DNA of 42,018 nucleotides, taken from Chloroflexota bacterium. Lineage in GTDB: Bacteria; Chloroflexota; Anaerolineae; UBA4142. Positions 1 through 7,673 of the stretch are shown piece by piece. The translations under genes were made by a program, and so were the position numbers. Where the stretch lies: assembly GCA_016215025.1 (NCBI GenBank), contig JACRMI010000187.1, positions 1-42,018 on the forward strand, in the 5' to 3' direction. Within the stretch, counting starts at the first letter, position 1, and every line of letters begins with the position of its first letter. The notes under the pieces are model-generated. The model did not search any database and had not been told where the DNA came from. It saw nothing but the letters and a program-made list of their open reading frames with translations.

Positions 1-2
1 AG

Positions 3-125
3 CGGGTACAAACTCATCGGCAGCGTTTTCGTATGCACACGCGTTCCGTCAAGCGTTCCAAGGCGCAACTCAAAGATATCGTGCGGCGCTGGAAATCACT
101 CCCCCTGGATGATGTGCCCAAGTGA
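3..125 (+). CDS. 3' end of an unidentified, very basic protein (partial)
   Basis: A reading frame is open from the left edge of the window to a TGA at 123-125 and shows the last 40 residues. The visible part is strongly basic (a VKRSK segment, then DIVRRW) and ends LPLDDVPK. I do not recognise it. The charge would suit the C-terminus of a nucleic-acid-binding protein such as a transposase or maturase, but nothing diagnostic is present and a chance open frame is possible at this length. It converges with the TIR-like gene that ends at 278. No gene or clear terminator was seen in the 150 bases between them. Confidence 0.3.
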   Translation, partial: RVQTHRQRFRMHTRSVKRSKAQLKDIVRRWKSLPLDDVPK

Positions 126-277
126 CTTTTGCGCTAATGCCAAGAAAGGTCGTCTGATTCGATAGTGCAGAACGATTTGGGGTCTTCATTGTTCCAACTC
201 CACCACGGGTGCTGAAAGAGAGAACGTTCATCGTAATCGGTGCGGGTTCTCCCGATTTCGCATGATCGGCGAATGGG

Positions 278-1168
278 TCAGAGCCGATCCTGAATAAAGT
301 CGCTCAACCTGGTCTTGATAGTTGTGATGTCATGGCGATCCTCCAACTCGATATAAATGTTGCCACCCAGATCGGCTGGTACTTTGACGCCTTTTTCGCA
401 AATAATCAACGCGCGTTCCTTGCCTTTGGCGTGCAAGAAATATCCGGCTTCCAAAATCACGTTGTCCCGCGGTGCAGCGCGTTTTTTATTTTGGGTAATC
501 AACGCGTCGTCGCACGTGAACAAAAAGACGCCCGCCATGCACGTTTGCGATGCCCGCTCAACTTCTTCTAAAATGGATCGCCCAGGGCGAAAGTGTTTCT
601 GCCAATCCATGACCGAGACACCCTGTTTCTTGAATTCTTTGATAATCGCTTGGGCGGTTGGATTGGCTTGCGCGCAATAACCTGCAAACACCTGAAAGCG
701 CGCGGTCACTTCAGTCCGCCAGGCCTTAAACTTGTTGCGAAACGTTTTGGTCTTGTGCCAATCGATCATGGATGGCGATAATAAATAGACCGTGTTTTGT
801 CCTGCACTGAGAAAGAAAATTCCCTGGCGTTCAGTCCCGCGCTCTGCGATAACCAACGTCGGTAATTGGTGGGCAAGCGCTAGGGCACCTTCAAAATGAT
901 TAAATGCCGTAGCCAAACCGTGAATGCCTTGCCCTGGTCCGGCTTGCCATCGTTCCAATCCCAAGATCACCGCACCCTGGCATCGATGCAAAACTTGATT
1001 CACGTTTTCGTAATTCCACATGAGTTGGGCTGGCAGCCCCGATACTGAAAATTCTTGCGGCTCAAACCCCGCGCGCTTGATGAGTTTGAGAACTTGGGTT
1101 TTGATCTGAAATTGAGTGACATCCAAAACAGAATCATTAGGCGTGCTCACAAAGATCCGTTCACTCAT
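278..1168 (-). CDS. TIR-like (CAP12/PF10137-type) domain protein, candidate NAD-consuming defence effector
   Basis: The protein has 296 residues. The start at 1168 is chosen because GGAGGAG lies 7 bases upstream; the frame stays open further upstream but lacks such a site. The C-terminal half (about residues 165-296) resembles the TIR-like domain of CBASS/Pycsar effectors: a beta strand FAGY, a helix with AIIKEFKKQG, a GRSILEEVE helix, and NVILEAGYFLHAKGKERA, in which E240 sits where these effectors carry their catalytic Glu. The N-terminal half (IFVSTPNDS, then CQGAVILGLE, then PTLVIAERG) looks like a second Rossmann-type domain and may be a sensor; that is inference. Members of the family degrade NAD+ or bind nucleotides when triggered. 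No CD-NTase or cyclase lies beside it, so its trigger is unknown. It could instead be a nucleotide-processing enzyme. It has its own promoter and leader hairpin. Confidence 0.7.
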   Translation of the reverse strand: MSERIFVSTPNDSVLDVTQFQIKTQVLKLIKRAGFEPQEFSVSGLPAQLMWNYENVNQVLHRCQGAVILGLERWQAGPGQGIHGLATAFNHFEGALALAHQLPTLVIAERGTERQGIFFLSAGQNTVYLLSPSMIDWHKTKTFRNKFKAWRTEVTARFQVFAGYCAQANPTAQAIIKEFKKQGVSVMDWQKHFRPGRSILEEVERASQTCMAGVFLFTCDDALITQNKKRAAPRDNVILEAGYFLHAKGKERALIICEKGVKVPADLGGNIYIELEDRHDITTIKTRLSDFIQDRL

Positions 1169-1195
1169 TTTAGGACTCCTCCAGAAAAACCAAAC

Positions 1196-1223
1196 GCCCG
1201 CCCAGGTGAAAACCTGAGCGGGC
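1196..1223 (-). promoter_or_regulatory. Leader hairpin upstream of the TIR-like gene
   Basis: A 12-base-pair stem with one mismatch encloses a 4-base loop. Read on the minus strand it is followed by a T-rich stretch (GTTTGGTTTTT), and the Shine-Dalgarno site begins only a few bases later. It lies between the predicted promoter and the start codon, so it may act as an attenuator or terminator of the TIR-like transcript or shield the ribosome site. The T tract is interrupted by GG, so terminator strength is uncertain. Confidence 0.5.
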
Positions 1224-1284
1224 ATTCCACACCCAAACCGAACGGTGTCCGCACCGGCACCAGAGCAGTCAAGCGTGCTAACCC

Positions 1285-1313
1285 AGTATAGCACAAAGTC
1301 AAGCCAACACCAA
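1285..1313 (-). promoter_or_regulatory. Sigma70-type promoter for the TIR-like gene
   Basis: On the minus strand TTGGTG (1308-1313) and TATACT (1285-1290) are 17 bases apart. The -10 box matches consensus at five of six positions; the -35 is weaker. Transcription would start near 1278 and give a leader of about 110 bases containing the 1196-1223 hairpin. Confidence 0.5.
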
Positions 1314-1339
1314 AAGTGTCAGCCAAAAGCGAATAAAAC

Positions 1340-2344
1340 CTAGTCCGTAATCCGTGCCTTCATCCAAGGATTGCTGTTGTGAAAATCCGCCACCGCGTTA
1401 CCTGGATGAACAAGTTCATCGAACAATGGACAGTCGGCGTCGCTCAACTTCATATCCATGACAGGAATGAACGATTCGAGATGCTCCATGGTGCGTGGTC
1501 CAACAATTGGCGCGGTAATGCCGGGCTGGTCTTTGATCCACACGAGCGCCAACTGCGCCAATGTCATTCCGCGCGCGTTCGCCATTTCCGCCATCTTGAG
1601 CGCGACCTGTCGTCCTTTGCTCGAAATCCGTTCGACGAATAATTGACCTTGACGAACTGCACGCGAATTCTCCGGCAAGCTTCCATCTTGCGAGTAGCGA
1701 CCTGCCAGAATGCCGCCCGCCAGCGGCGACCAAGGAATGACGGCGATGCCATATTTTTGGCACAGCGGAATCAATTCGTTTTCGACGCGGCGGTCAAGCA
1801 AGTTGTACGGCGGCTGTGCGCTGATATAACGCACCCAATGATAATGTTCGCTCAGCGCGAGCGCTTCCATTACCATCCATGCTGGATAGTTTGAGCATCC
1901 GATGTAGAGAACTTTGCCCGAGCGCACCAGATCGTCGAACGCGCGGAGCGTTTCATCCTGCGGGAAATTCATCGGCGGACGATGCAGTTGATACAGATCG
2001 ATGTGATCGGTTTGCAGACGCCGAAGTGAATCTTCACATGCGCGGACGATGTGATAGCGCGAATCGCCTTGATCGTTGGGACCATTTCCGACTTTGCCAT
2101 GCACTTTGGTTGCCAAAACAATTTGGTCGCGCTTGCCATTCGCTTTCAATGCCTTGCCGACAATGCGTTCGCTTTCGCCGTTGTTGTAGACATTCGCCGT
2201 GTCGATAAAATTGATGCCTGCGTCCAACGCGTAATTGATAATCCGAATCGATTCTTCCTCGTCCGTCGGTCCGCCGAAATTCATTGCGCCCAAGCACAAC
2301 GGCGAAACCATGACGCCCGTCCGTCCCAGTGCACGATACTCCAT
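1340..2344 (-). CDS. Aldo/keto reductase
   Basis: An NAD(P)H-dependent oxidoreductase of the aldo/keto reductase superfamily, 334 residues, expected to be cytosolic and to reduce aldehydes or sugars. The start at 2344 has AAGGAG 9 bases upstream. The catalytic tetrad is visible: D48 and Y53 in FIDTANVY, K80 in LATKVHG and H121 in LYQLHRPP. The family opening MEYRALGRTGVMVSPLCLG and the NADPH-binding region near the C-terminus are intact, and the length is normal. It resembles the YajO/Tas-like group, but the substrate cannot be read from sequence. It is downstream of clpA on the same strand, separated by about 250 bases of repeats, so it is probably not a true member of the clp operon. Confidence 0.9.
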   Translation of the reverse strand: MEYRALGRTGVMVSPLCLGAMNFGGPTDEEESIRIINYALDAGINFIDTANVYNNGESERIVGKALKANGKRDQIVLATKVHGKVGNGPNDQGDSRYHIVRACEDSLRRLQTDHIDLYQLHRPPMNFPQDETLRAFDDLVRSGKVLYIGCSNYPAWMVMEALALSEHYHWVRYISAQPPYNLLDRRVENELIPLCQKYGIAVIPWSPLAGGILAGRYSQDGSLPENSRAVRQGQLFVERISSKGRQVALKMAEMANARGMTLAQLALVWIKDQPGITAPIVGPRTMEHLESFIPVMDMKLSDADCPLFDELVHPGNAVADFHNSNPWMKARITD

Positions 2345-2373
2345 GATGTAGGTCTCCTTGAAATTTAATTCTG

Positions 2374-2631
2374 CCACTGAACCACACAGAATTCCACAGA
2401 AAGAAGTAATTACTCAGGTTGTCATTGCGAGTAGCGACTTAAACAAGTGTCGCTGCGAATAATCAACCAAGCGACGAAGCAATCTCAGTTCCAGGTTGAG
2501 ATTGCTTGCTTCGGCTTCGCTCAGCACCGGCACGCGAATCATCCAGCATGGCTCATGCTGCGAATATCCCGCATGCCTCCTGCAATGGCAGCAAGTATTT
2601 ATTTCTGTGTGTTTCCGTGTAATTCTGTGGC
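2374..2631. repeat. Decamer arrays in inverted orientation flanking a degenerate GTCATTGCGAG element
   Basis: Left array 2374-2403 has three 10-base units of the type CCACAGAAnn. Right array 2602-2631 has three units of the complementary type TTTCTGTGTG. Between them, from 2421 to about 2596, lies a degenerate copy of an element that begins GTCATTGCGA and contains an 11-base inverted repeat (2477-2487 with 2497-2507). The right array covers the clpA stop codon (2599-2601) and encodes the last residues of ClpA. No gene is visible in 2345-2598. Confidence 0.65.
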
Positions 2632-4869
2632 GACAGTATGGTTCAGCTCAAGTTTTCCATTAACGATATCAATCACCGTTTTACCGCCGCTATCCGCCAG
2701 CTCACCGAACAAAATCGCCCCAGCCAGCGGCTTGCGAATTTGATCGTCGATGAGGCGCGACATGGGGCGCGCGCCGAAATCTTTGTCGTAGCCATGCTCG
2801 GCGAGCCAATCGCGCGCGGCAGGTGTCAACTCTAGCGTCACGTGTTTCGAAACAAGCGATGCTCTCAGTTCGTCGATCTGCTTGTCCACGATTTGTTTGA
2901 TCGTCTGTATCGACAGCGTATCAAAACGCACAATCGCATCCAGGCGATTTCGAAATTCGGGATTGAACAAGCGCTCGATGGGTTTCTTGGCTGGGTCGCC
3001 GCTTTGCTCTGCGCGAAATCCAATCGGCGTCGAAGTGAGTTCGCGCGCGCCGGCGTTCGTCGTCATGATGAGCACGACGTTGCGGAAATCGGCTTTGCGC
3101 CCGGTGTTGTCCGTCAGCGTCGCGTGGTCCATCACTTGAAGCAATATGTTGAACAAGTCGGGATGCGCCTTTTCGATTTCGTCGAGCAGTACAACGGAAT
3201 ACGGCTGACGACGCACGGCATCGGTCAGTAACCCGCCTTGATCGAAACCGACATAGCCCGGCGGCGCGCCGATCAATCGACTGACCGTGTGCTTTTCGGA
3301 ATACTCGCTCATGTCGAAGCGTAAAAGTTCATTGCCCAGCGCGCGACTCAGCACGCGCGCTAATTCGGTTTTGCCAACGCCCGTCGGTCCGAAAAACAAA
3401 AACGATCCGACCGGCTTGTTCGGCAAGCGCAGTCCAGCGCGCGATAATCGAATCGCCGACACAATCGATTCGATGGCGCTGTCCTGTCCGAAAATATGCT
3501 GGCGTAGCGACGCATCTAAACTTTCCAAGCGCTGACGCTCGTTGCCCGATACCGTTTCGGCGGGGATTTTCGCCATCGCTGCGACGACCGCTTCAATGTC
3601 GCGCCGATCCAACACTTGTTTGCGCTCGGCATCAGGACGAATGCGCTGGCGTGCGCCTGCTTCGTCGAGAACGTCAATCGCTTTATCGGGTAAGAATCGT
3701 TCGTTGATGTGCTTTGCCGATAATTCCGCCGCGGCGCGAATCGCTTCGTCGGTATAGGTTATGCCATGATGGGATTCAAAATGTCCTTTGAGTCCAGTGA
3801 GAATCTGCACCGTCTCTTCGACTGACGGTTCGAGGATATCGATTTTTTGAAAACGGCGCGCCAAGCCACGGTCCCGTTCGAGCGTTTTGAATTCCTCGTG
3901 CGTGGTCGAGCCGATGCAGCGCAGTTCGCCGCTCGCCAACGCTGGCTTGAGTAAACTCGACGCATCGACCGAGCCGCCGCTCACCGCGCCCGCGCCGACG
4001 AGCGTATGAATTTCGTCGATGAATAAAATCGAGTGTGGTTTTTTCTCCAGCGTCTTGAGCACACCCTTGACACGCTCTTCAAACTGGCCGCGATATTTTG
4101 TTCCGGCTAAAAGCAATCCCATGTCAAGTGCATAGATGCGAGCGGCCTTGAGCAAATCTGGAACCTGCCCCGCGTGAATACGGAGCGCGAGTCCATGTGC
4201 CATCGCCGTCTTGCCCACGCCGGGATCGCCGACGAAGAGCGGATTGTTTTTCAATCGTCGGCACAAGACTTGGACGGTGCGCTCCAGCTCCGCATCGCGC
4301 CCGATCAACGGATCAAGTTTGCCGGCGGCGGCGAGCGCAACCAAGTCAGTCGTGTATGCGCCGAGCGGATCGCGTGCAGGTTTATCGCCTTCTTCGGTTT
4401 CACCCGCTGCTTGTTTTTCGGCTTCCTCTTTCCCAATCCCATGCGAAATGTAATTAAGAATATCGAGTCGGGTAATGCCTTGCTGCTCCAACAAATACCG
4501 CGCGTGAGATTCGGGTTCTTCCAAAAGCGCTGCCAATACATCGCCGCTTTCCATTTGCTTTTGTTGCGCGTTCTGCGCGTGCCACAATGCGAGCGAAAGC
4601 ACGCGACTCACGCCGATCGTTTGCTCCGGTTCGACTTGTTTGCCGCGCGGCAATTGCTCCAAATTTTTTTCGAGATACGTCTCCAAATCGCGCTTTAATT
4701 TTTTTAGGTCGACGCCGCACGCCTGCAAAATCGTCCGCGTTTGTTCTTCGCGAATCATCGCGAGAAGCAAATGTTCCAGCGTGATGTATTCATGGCGACG
4801 TTGGCGCGCGTCTTTCAGCGCGTCCGTCATCGATTGGCGTAACGATTCAGGAATAGTTGGTGTGCTCAT
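2599..4869 (-). CDS. clpA: ATP-dependent Clp protease ATP-binding subunit ClpA
   Basis: AAA+ unfoldase of 756 residues, which is the usual ClpA length. It unfolds substrates, including those delivered by ClpS, and threads them into ClpP in the cytosol. In order it has an N-terminal repeat domain (about 1-145), a first AAA+ module with Walker A GDPGVGKT at 214-221 and Walker B FIDEIH near 283-288, and a second module with GPTGVGKT at 494-501 and LLDEIE near 561-566. An IGF tripeptide at 616-618 matches the ClpP-docking loop. It begins 2 bases after the clpS stop codon, the classic clpS-clpA arrangement. No clpP is in the window. The last ten or so residues (ending HGNTQK) and the TAA are encoded by an intergenic repeat, so the C-terminal tail is probably not ancestral. 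Confidence 0.97.
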   Translation of the reverse strand: MSTPTIPESLRQSMTDALKDARQRRHEYITLEHLLLAMIREEQTRTILQACGVDLKKLKRDLETYLEKNLEQLPRGKQVEPEQTIGVSRVLSLALWHAQNAQQKQMESGDVLAALLEEPESHARYLLEQQGITRLDILNYISHGIGKEEAEKQAAGETEEGDKPARDPLGAYTTDLVALAAAGKLDPLIGRDAELERTVQVLCRRLKNNPLFVGDPGVGKTAMAHGLALRIHAGQVPDLLKAARIYALDMGLLLAGTKYRGQFEERVKGVLKTLEKKPHSILFIDEIHTLVGAGAVSGGSVDASSLLKPALASGELRCIGSTTHEEFKTLERDRGLARRFQKIDILEPSVEETVQILTGLKGHFESHHGITYTDEAIRAAAELSAKHINERFLPDKAIDVLDEAGARQRIRPDAERKQVLDRRDIEAVVAAMAKIPAETVSGNERQRLESLDASLRQHIFGQDSAIESIVSAIRLSRAGLRLPNKPVGSFLFFGPTGVGKTELARVLSRALGNELLRFDMSEYSEKHTVSRLIGAPPGYVGFDQGGLLTDAVRRQPYSVVLLDEIEKAHPDLFNILLQVMDHATLTDNTGRKADFRNVVLIMTTNAGARELTSTPIGFRAEQSGDPAKKPIERLFNPEFRNRLDAIVRFDTLSIQTIKQIVDKQIDELRASLVSKHVTLELTPAARDWLAEHGYDKDFGARPMSRLIDDQIRKPLAGAILFGELADSGGKTVIDIVNGKLELNHTVATELHGNTQK

Positions 4870-4871
4870 AC

Positions 4872-5192
4872 TTATTCTGGCTCCATGGTACAGAGCAAAG
4901 GAAATTGCGCTTCCTGTGCCATCTGCAAAACTCTAGCTACTTTGGTTTCTGCCACCTCGCGCGGATAGGTGCCGACGATGCCGATGCCTTTGTAATGCAC
5001 GTCGAGCATGATGCGCACGGCTTCAGGCTCGGGCTTGCGAAAAACACTGGTGAGCACCAGAACGACGAAATCCATCGTGGTGTAATTGTCGTTGTGCAAA
5101 AGCACTTTGTAGAGACGGGGAACGTCGAGCTTTTGACGCGCTTCCTGCTCGGTGGCGACGTTCCCTTCTTCTTCCGTCCAACGTTGTGGCAT
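4872..5192 (-). CDS. clpS: ATP-dependent Clp protease adaptor ClpS
   Basis: A 106-residue adaptor that binds N-degron substrates and hands them to ClpA. The start at 5192 gives the normal length and follows the predicted transcription start at about 5211; a longer in-frame start would lie upstream of the promoter. The core LYKVLLHNDNYTTMDFVV contains the substrate-pocket residues (DNYTTMDFV), and the later VHYKGIGIVGTYPREVAE and QAQFPLLCTMEPE segments are typical. The non-conserved N-terminal tail ends around residue 25. It is transcribed with clpA, two bases downstream, from the promoter at 5218-5246. Confidence 0.96.
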   Translation of the reverse strand: MPQRWTEEEGNVATEQEARQKLDVPRLYKVLLHNDNYTTMDFVVLVLTSVFRKPEPEAVRIMLDVHYKGIGIVGTYPREVAETKVARVLQMAQEAQFPLLCTMEPE

Positions 5193-5217
5193 TTTCTCTT
5201 CTCGATTTCTGGTATCT

Positions 5218-5246
5218 ATTGTATGCGAGGAGGCAGGACGGGTCAA
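5218..5246 (-). promoter_or_regulatory. Sigma70-type promoter for clpS-clpA
   Basis: On the minus strand TTGACC (5241-5246) and TACAAT (5218-5223) are separated by 17 bases; each matches consensus at five of six positions. The expected start is near 5211, about 20 bases ahead of the clpS ATG. The palindromic repeat 5252-5370 ends six bases upstream of the -35 box. Confidence 0.75.
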
Positions 5247-5251
5247 CTGAA

Positions 5252-5370
5252 ATCGGGCGACTAAAGTCGCAGCAACCACTGCACGAAATCCGCCTACGCG
5301 GATTTGGACGCTTAGCGAGTCTGCGAAGGCAGACTTGGTGCAGTCGTTGCAGCGATTTCAATCGCCCGAT
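5252..5370. repeat. 119-bp palindromic element with 33-bp inverted ends and two internal hairpins
   Basis: The ends (5252-5284 and 5338-5370) are inverted copies matching at about 28 of 33 positions. Inside are two perfect small hairpins, AATCCGC/GCGGATT and AGTCTGC/GCAGACT, so a single strand would fold into a long stem with a multi-way junction. The element overlaps the stop codon (5358-5360) of the transglutaminase gene and abuts the clpS promoter. It looks like a dispersed intergenic palindrome. No protein is encoded. Confidence 0.75.
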
Positions 5371-7673
5371 CGATTACTGCGTAATGACACCATCCGACGC
5401 GCCGATTGTCTGATCCAAATGCGCCACAATCGCCAATTTAAGCGTTCCCAGATTTGGATGGATCGATGCTTGATATCTTCGTCGATTGGATGTGAGCTGT
5501 AGCGTCGTCGCACATAGAGCTTCGTCAACGCCTCAATTTCGTCTTTCGATTTTTGTCCATCGACGGAATCTATTCGTTCGATCAAGCGCTGCGCGATTTC
5601 GTCGGGTGTGTCGGCGGAGCGCACCGATAGTGCCAGTCGTTTCGCGTGACCGCACAATCCACGATAGATTCGATCGATCACCGATTCAGGTTTAGCCCAG
5701 CGCAACCGGATTCGATTAGCGATCATCCACGACACTAGAGCCAGTATCGATATTGCAATGCCGCTTGGAATTACCCACCAATTTGTGTTCGACGTGAATT
5801 TCGATTTGAATGGCTGATTGGATTTTTCGCCATCATTGTGCATTGCTGGCAGCGTGGTTTCGGAACGATCAATCGGCTCAACGCCGCCGGTCGGCTCAAA
5901 CTCGATCCAGCCGTAATTGGGGAAATAGACTTCGACCCAGGAATGCGCATCCGCTTCGGTGACACGATAGCGCGCTGTGCTCGAATCGAATATGCCAGTG
6001 CCATAGCCAACGACGAGGCGGGCGGGCAGACCGGCCGCGCGCGCAAGCACGACCATCGCGCTGGCGTAGTAATCGCAATAGCCGCGCTTTAAATCAAACA
6101 GAAAATAATCGACGATGTCGTGGTTCGGCGGCGGCGCGGGCAAACTCGTCGTGTAGGGAAATTGGCGCAGATAATTTTCGATGACGCGCGCGCGGTCATA
6201 CGGCGTCGGCGCGGTCGCCGTGAGGTCGCGCGCCAGCGTCAACCCTCGCTCTGGAACACCGTCCGGCAAGCTGAGATAACGCGCGCGAATCCACTCTGGG
6301 TAATTGCTTCCCGCAGCACGCAAGTCCGATTCGACCACCATCGGCACGAGCGATTCGACTTGATACTCGTTCGTCTGAATCGTTGCGCCGAAAAAATCCT
6401 TGTCGGCTTGTGAACGCCAATCGACTTGAAAATTATGGTCGGTGCTGACGAGCGTTCCCGCTGCGTAAACGATGCCTGCGTTCGTTCCAAGAATTTGTAC
6501 GCGTTGTCGGACGAGTTGCTGAGTCGATTGGATTTCATTGATCGTTTGCTCGCCCGGTTCATACTCGACAACTTCGCCCGCGTTGGTTGCCCAACCGCTG
6601 CCGATATATTTTTCGTAGGTGTTGGCGCGCCAGTAGTAACGTAGCGGCGGTGAGCTAGGATCGATTTGCACGATCAGCGCTGTTTGCTGGCTCAGCTCCG
6701 GTCCCGCGCCAATCAAATGACGACGCGGCAATCCTGGGACGCGAAGCGTGTCGAATAATGTTGGCGGCTTGGGTTGCGCTACGAGTCCAATCGATTCGGA
6801 TAAACGATTAGTTGTACCGCCTGGTCGCGTGAGCATCTGCTCGACGGAATTTGCGACTTGAGTGATCGAGATCGAAGGCATCATCGAAGCCGCGCCAGTG
6901 AGGACAAGCGAAATGAATACGCCAGCGATGACTAGATCGGACCGAATATCTTCGGCGTAATCCATGCCGTTTGTTTGCCACCGTTGTTCGCGCAGCGTTG
7001 CGCTTTGCGCTACCATCAACAACAAGAGCGCGCCAGTGACCCAAACGAGGTAACTCGCATCGCCGCCGACATACGCGAGAATGGCTCCCAGCACCGCAAT
7101 GCCAGGCAGCAATGCCCTGAACGGATGCGAATGACGACGCACTTGATACGCCGTCCACAACACAATTATCCACAGCAGGAAACTCCACGTGATTGCGGCG
7201 GCAACGGGATCGAATGCGGGCGCGCCACTGACCATCGTCGTCATCCAATCGCGCCATCGATTGGCGAGCACGATGATTTCGGTCATGAGTTGGCTGGAAA
7301 TTTCGGCGACAGGTCTCGCATTGGGAAAAGGTCGGAGAATGCGCCAATTAGAATATTGACTGGCGAGCGTCAGCAAAGCTTGAGCGAGCGCAGCGATTTT
7401 TGTTCCGAGTTGACCGACGCGCAAAAAAACAATTCCGATGCCCAATCCGAGCGCGAGCAAAATGCCAAGCCAGTTCGATAATCGAAATTTGCCAAAGAGC
7501 CATCCGGCGCAAAATCCGATAAGGGTGATCGTCACGACGAGTTCCATGTTGAGTCCGCGTATGACGCTGTTCAATCCAAGTGCGATGTTGACCAACGCGG
7601 TGAGCAGCAATACCGACGATACGATGGTCTCTGCGCCTAGTTTGCGAAGACTCGAATCGACGATGGTTCTCAT
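5358..7673 (-). CDS. TgpA-like membrane transglutaminase/protease-fold protein
   Basis: A 771-residue membrane protein. The N-terminal third has several hydrophobic segments (about 18-35, 45-62, 67-85, 160-175, 190-225, 247-263), as in the TgpA N-terminal domain. An extracytoplasmic region follows, carrying a transglutaminase-like core: C533 in RGYCDYYASAM, H577 in EADAHSWVEVYFP and the acidic third position in IEFEPTGG (E593, where Asp is common). One more membrane segment (about 633-652) and a cytosolic tail complete the protein. The start at 7673 overlaps the DUF58 stop by ATGA, so the two are translationally coupled. DUF58-transglutaminase pairs usually accompany a MoxR ATPase, which is not visible here. 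The role is probably envelope protein modification or processing, by family analogy only. The last four codons and the stop lie in the palindrome 5252-5370. Confidence 0.9.
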   Translation of the reverse strand: MRTIVDSSLRKLGAETIVSSVLLLTALVNIALGLNSVIRGLNMELVVTITLIGFCAGWLFGKFRLSNWLGILLALGLGIGIVFLRVGQLGTKIAALAQALLTLASQYSNWRILRPFPNARPVAEISSQLMTEIIVLANRWRDWMTTMVSGAPAFDPVAAAITWSFLLWIIVLWTAYQVRRHSHPFRALLPGIAVLGAILAYVGGDASYLVWVTGALLLLMVAQSATLREQRWQTNGMDYAEDIRSDLVIAGVFISLVLTGAASMMPSISITQVANSVEQMLTRPGGTTNRLSESIGLVAQPKPPTLFDTLRVPGLPRRHLIGAGPELSQQTALIVQIDPSSPPLRYYWRANTYEKYIGSGWATNAGEVVEYEPGEQTINEIQSTQQLVRQRVQILGTNAGIVYAAGTLVSTDHNFQVDWRSQADKDFFGATIQTNEYQVESLVPMVVESDLRAAGSNYPEWIRARYLSLPDGVPERGLTLARDLTATAPTPYDRARVIENYLRQFPYTTSLPAPPPNHDIVDYFLFDLKRGYCDYYASAMVVLARAAGLPARLVVGYGTGIFDSSTARYRVTEADAHSWVEVYFPNYGWIEFEPTGGVEPIDRSETTLPAMHNDGEKSNQPFKSKFTSNTNWWVIPSGIAISILALVSWMIANRIRLRWAKPESVIDRIYRGLCGHAKRLALSVRSADTPDEIAQRLIERIDSVDGQKSKDEIEALTKLYVRRRYSSHPIDEDIKHRSIQIWERLNWRLWRIWIRQSARRMVSLRSNRSGD

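Noticed and set aside
1169..1223. In-frame upstream ATG giving a Trp-rich N-terminal extension of the TIR-like protein, looking like a trp leader peptide
   Set aside because: There is no stop codon between it and the main start, the neighbouring gene is not tryptophan-related, the hairpin is built into this stretch, and the GGAGGAG site clearly serves the ATG at 1168.
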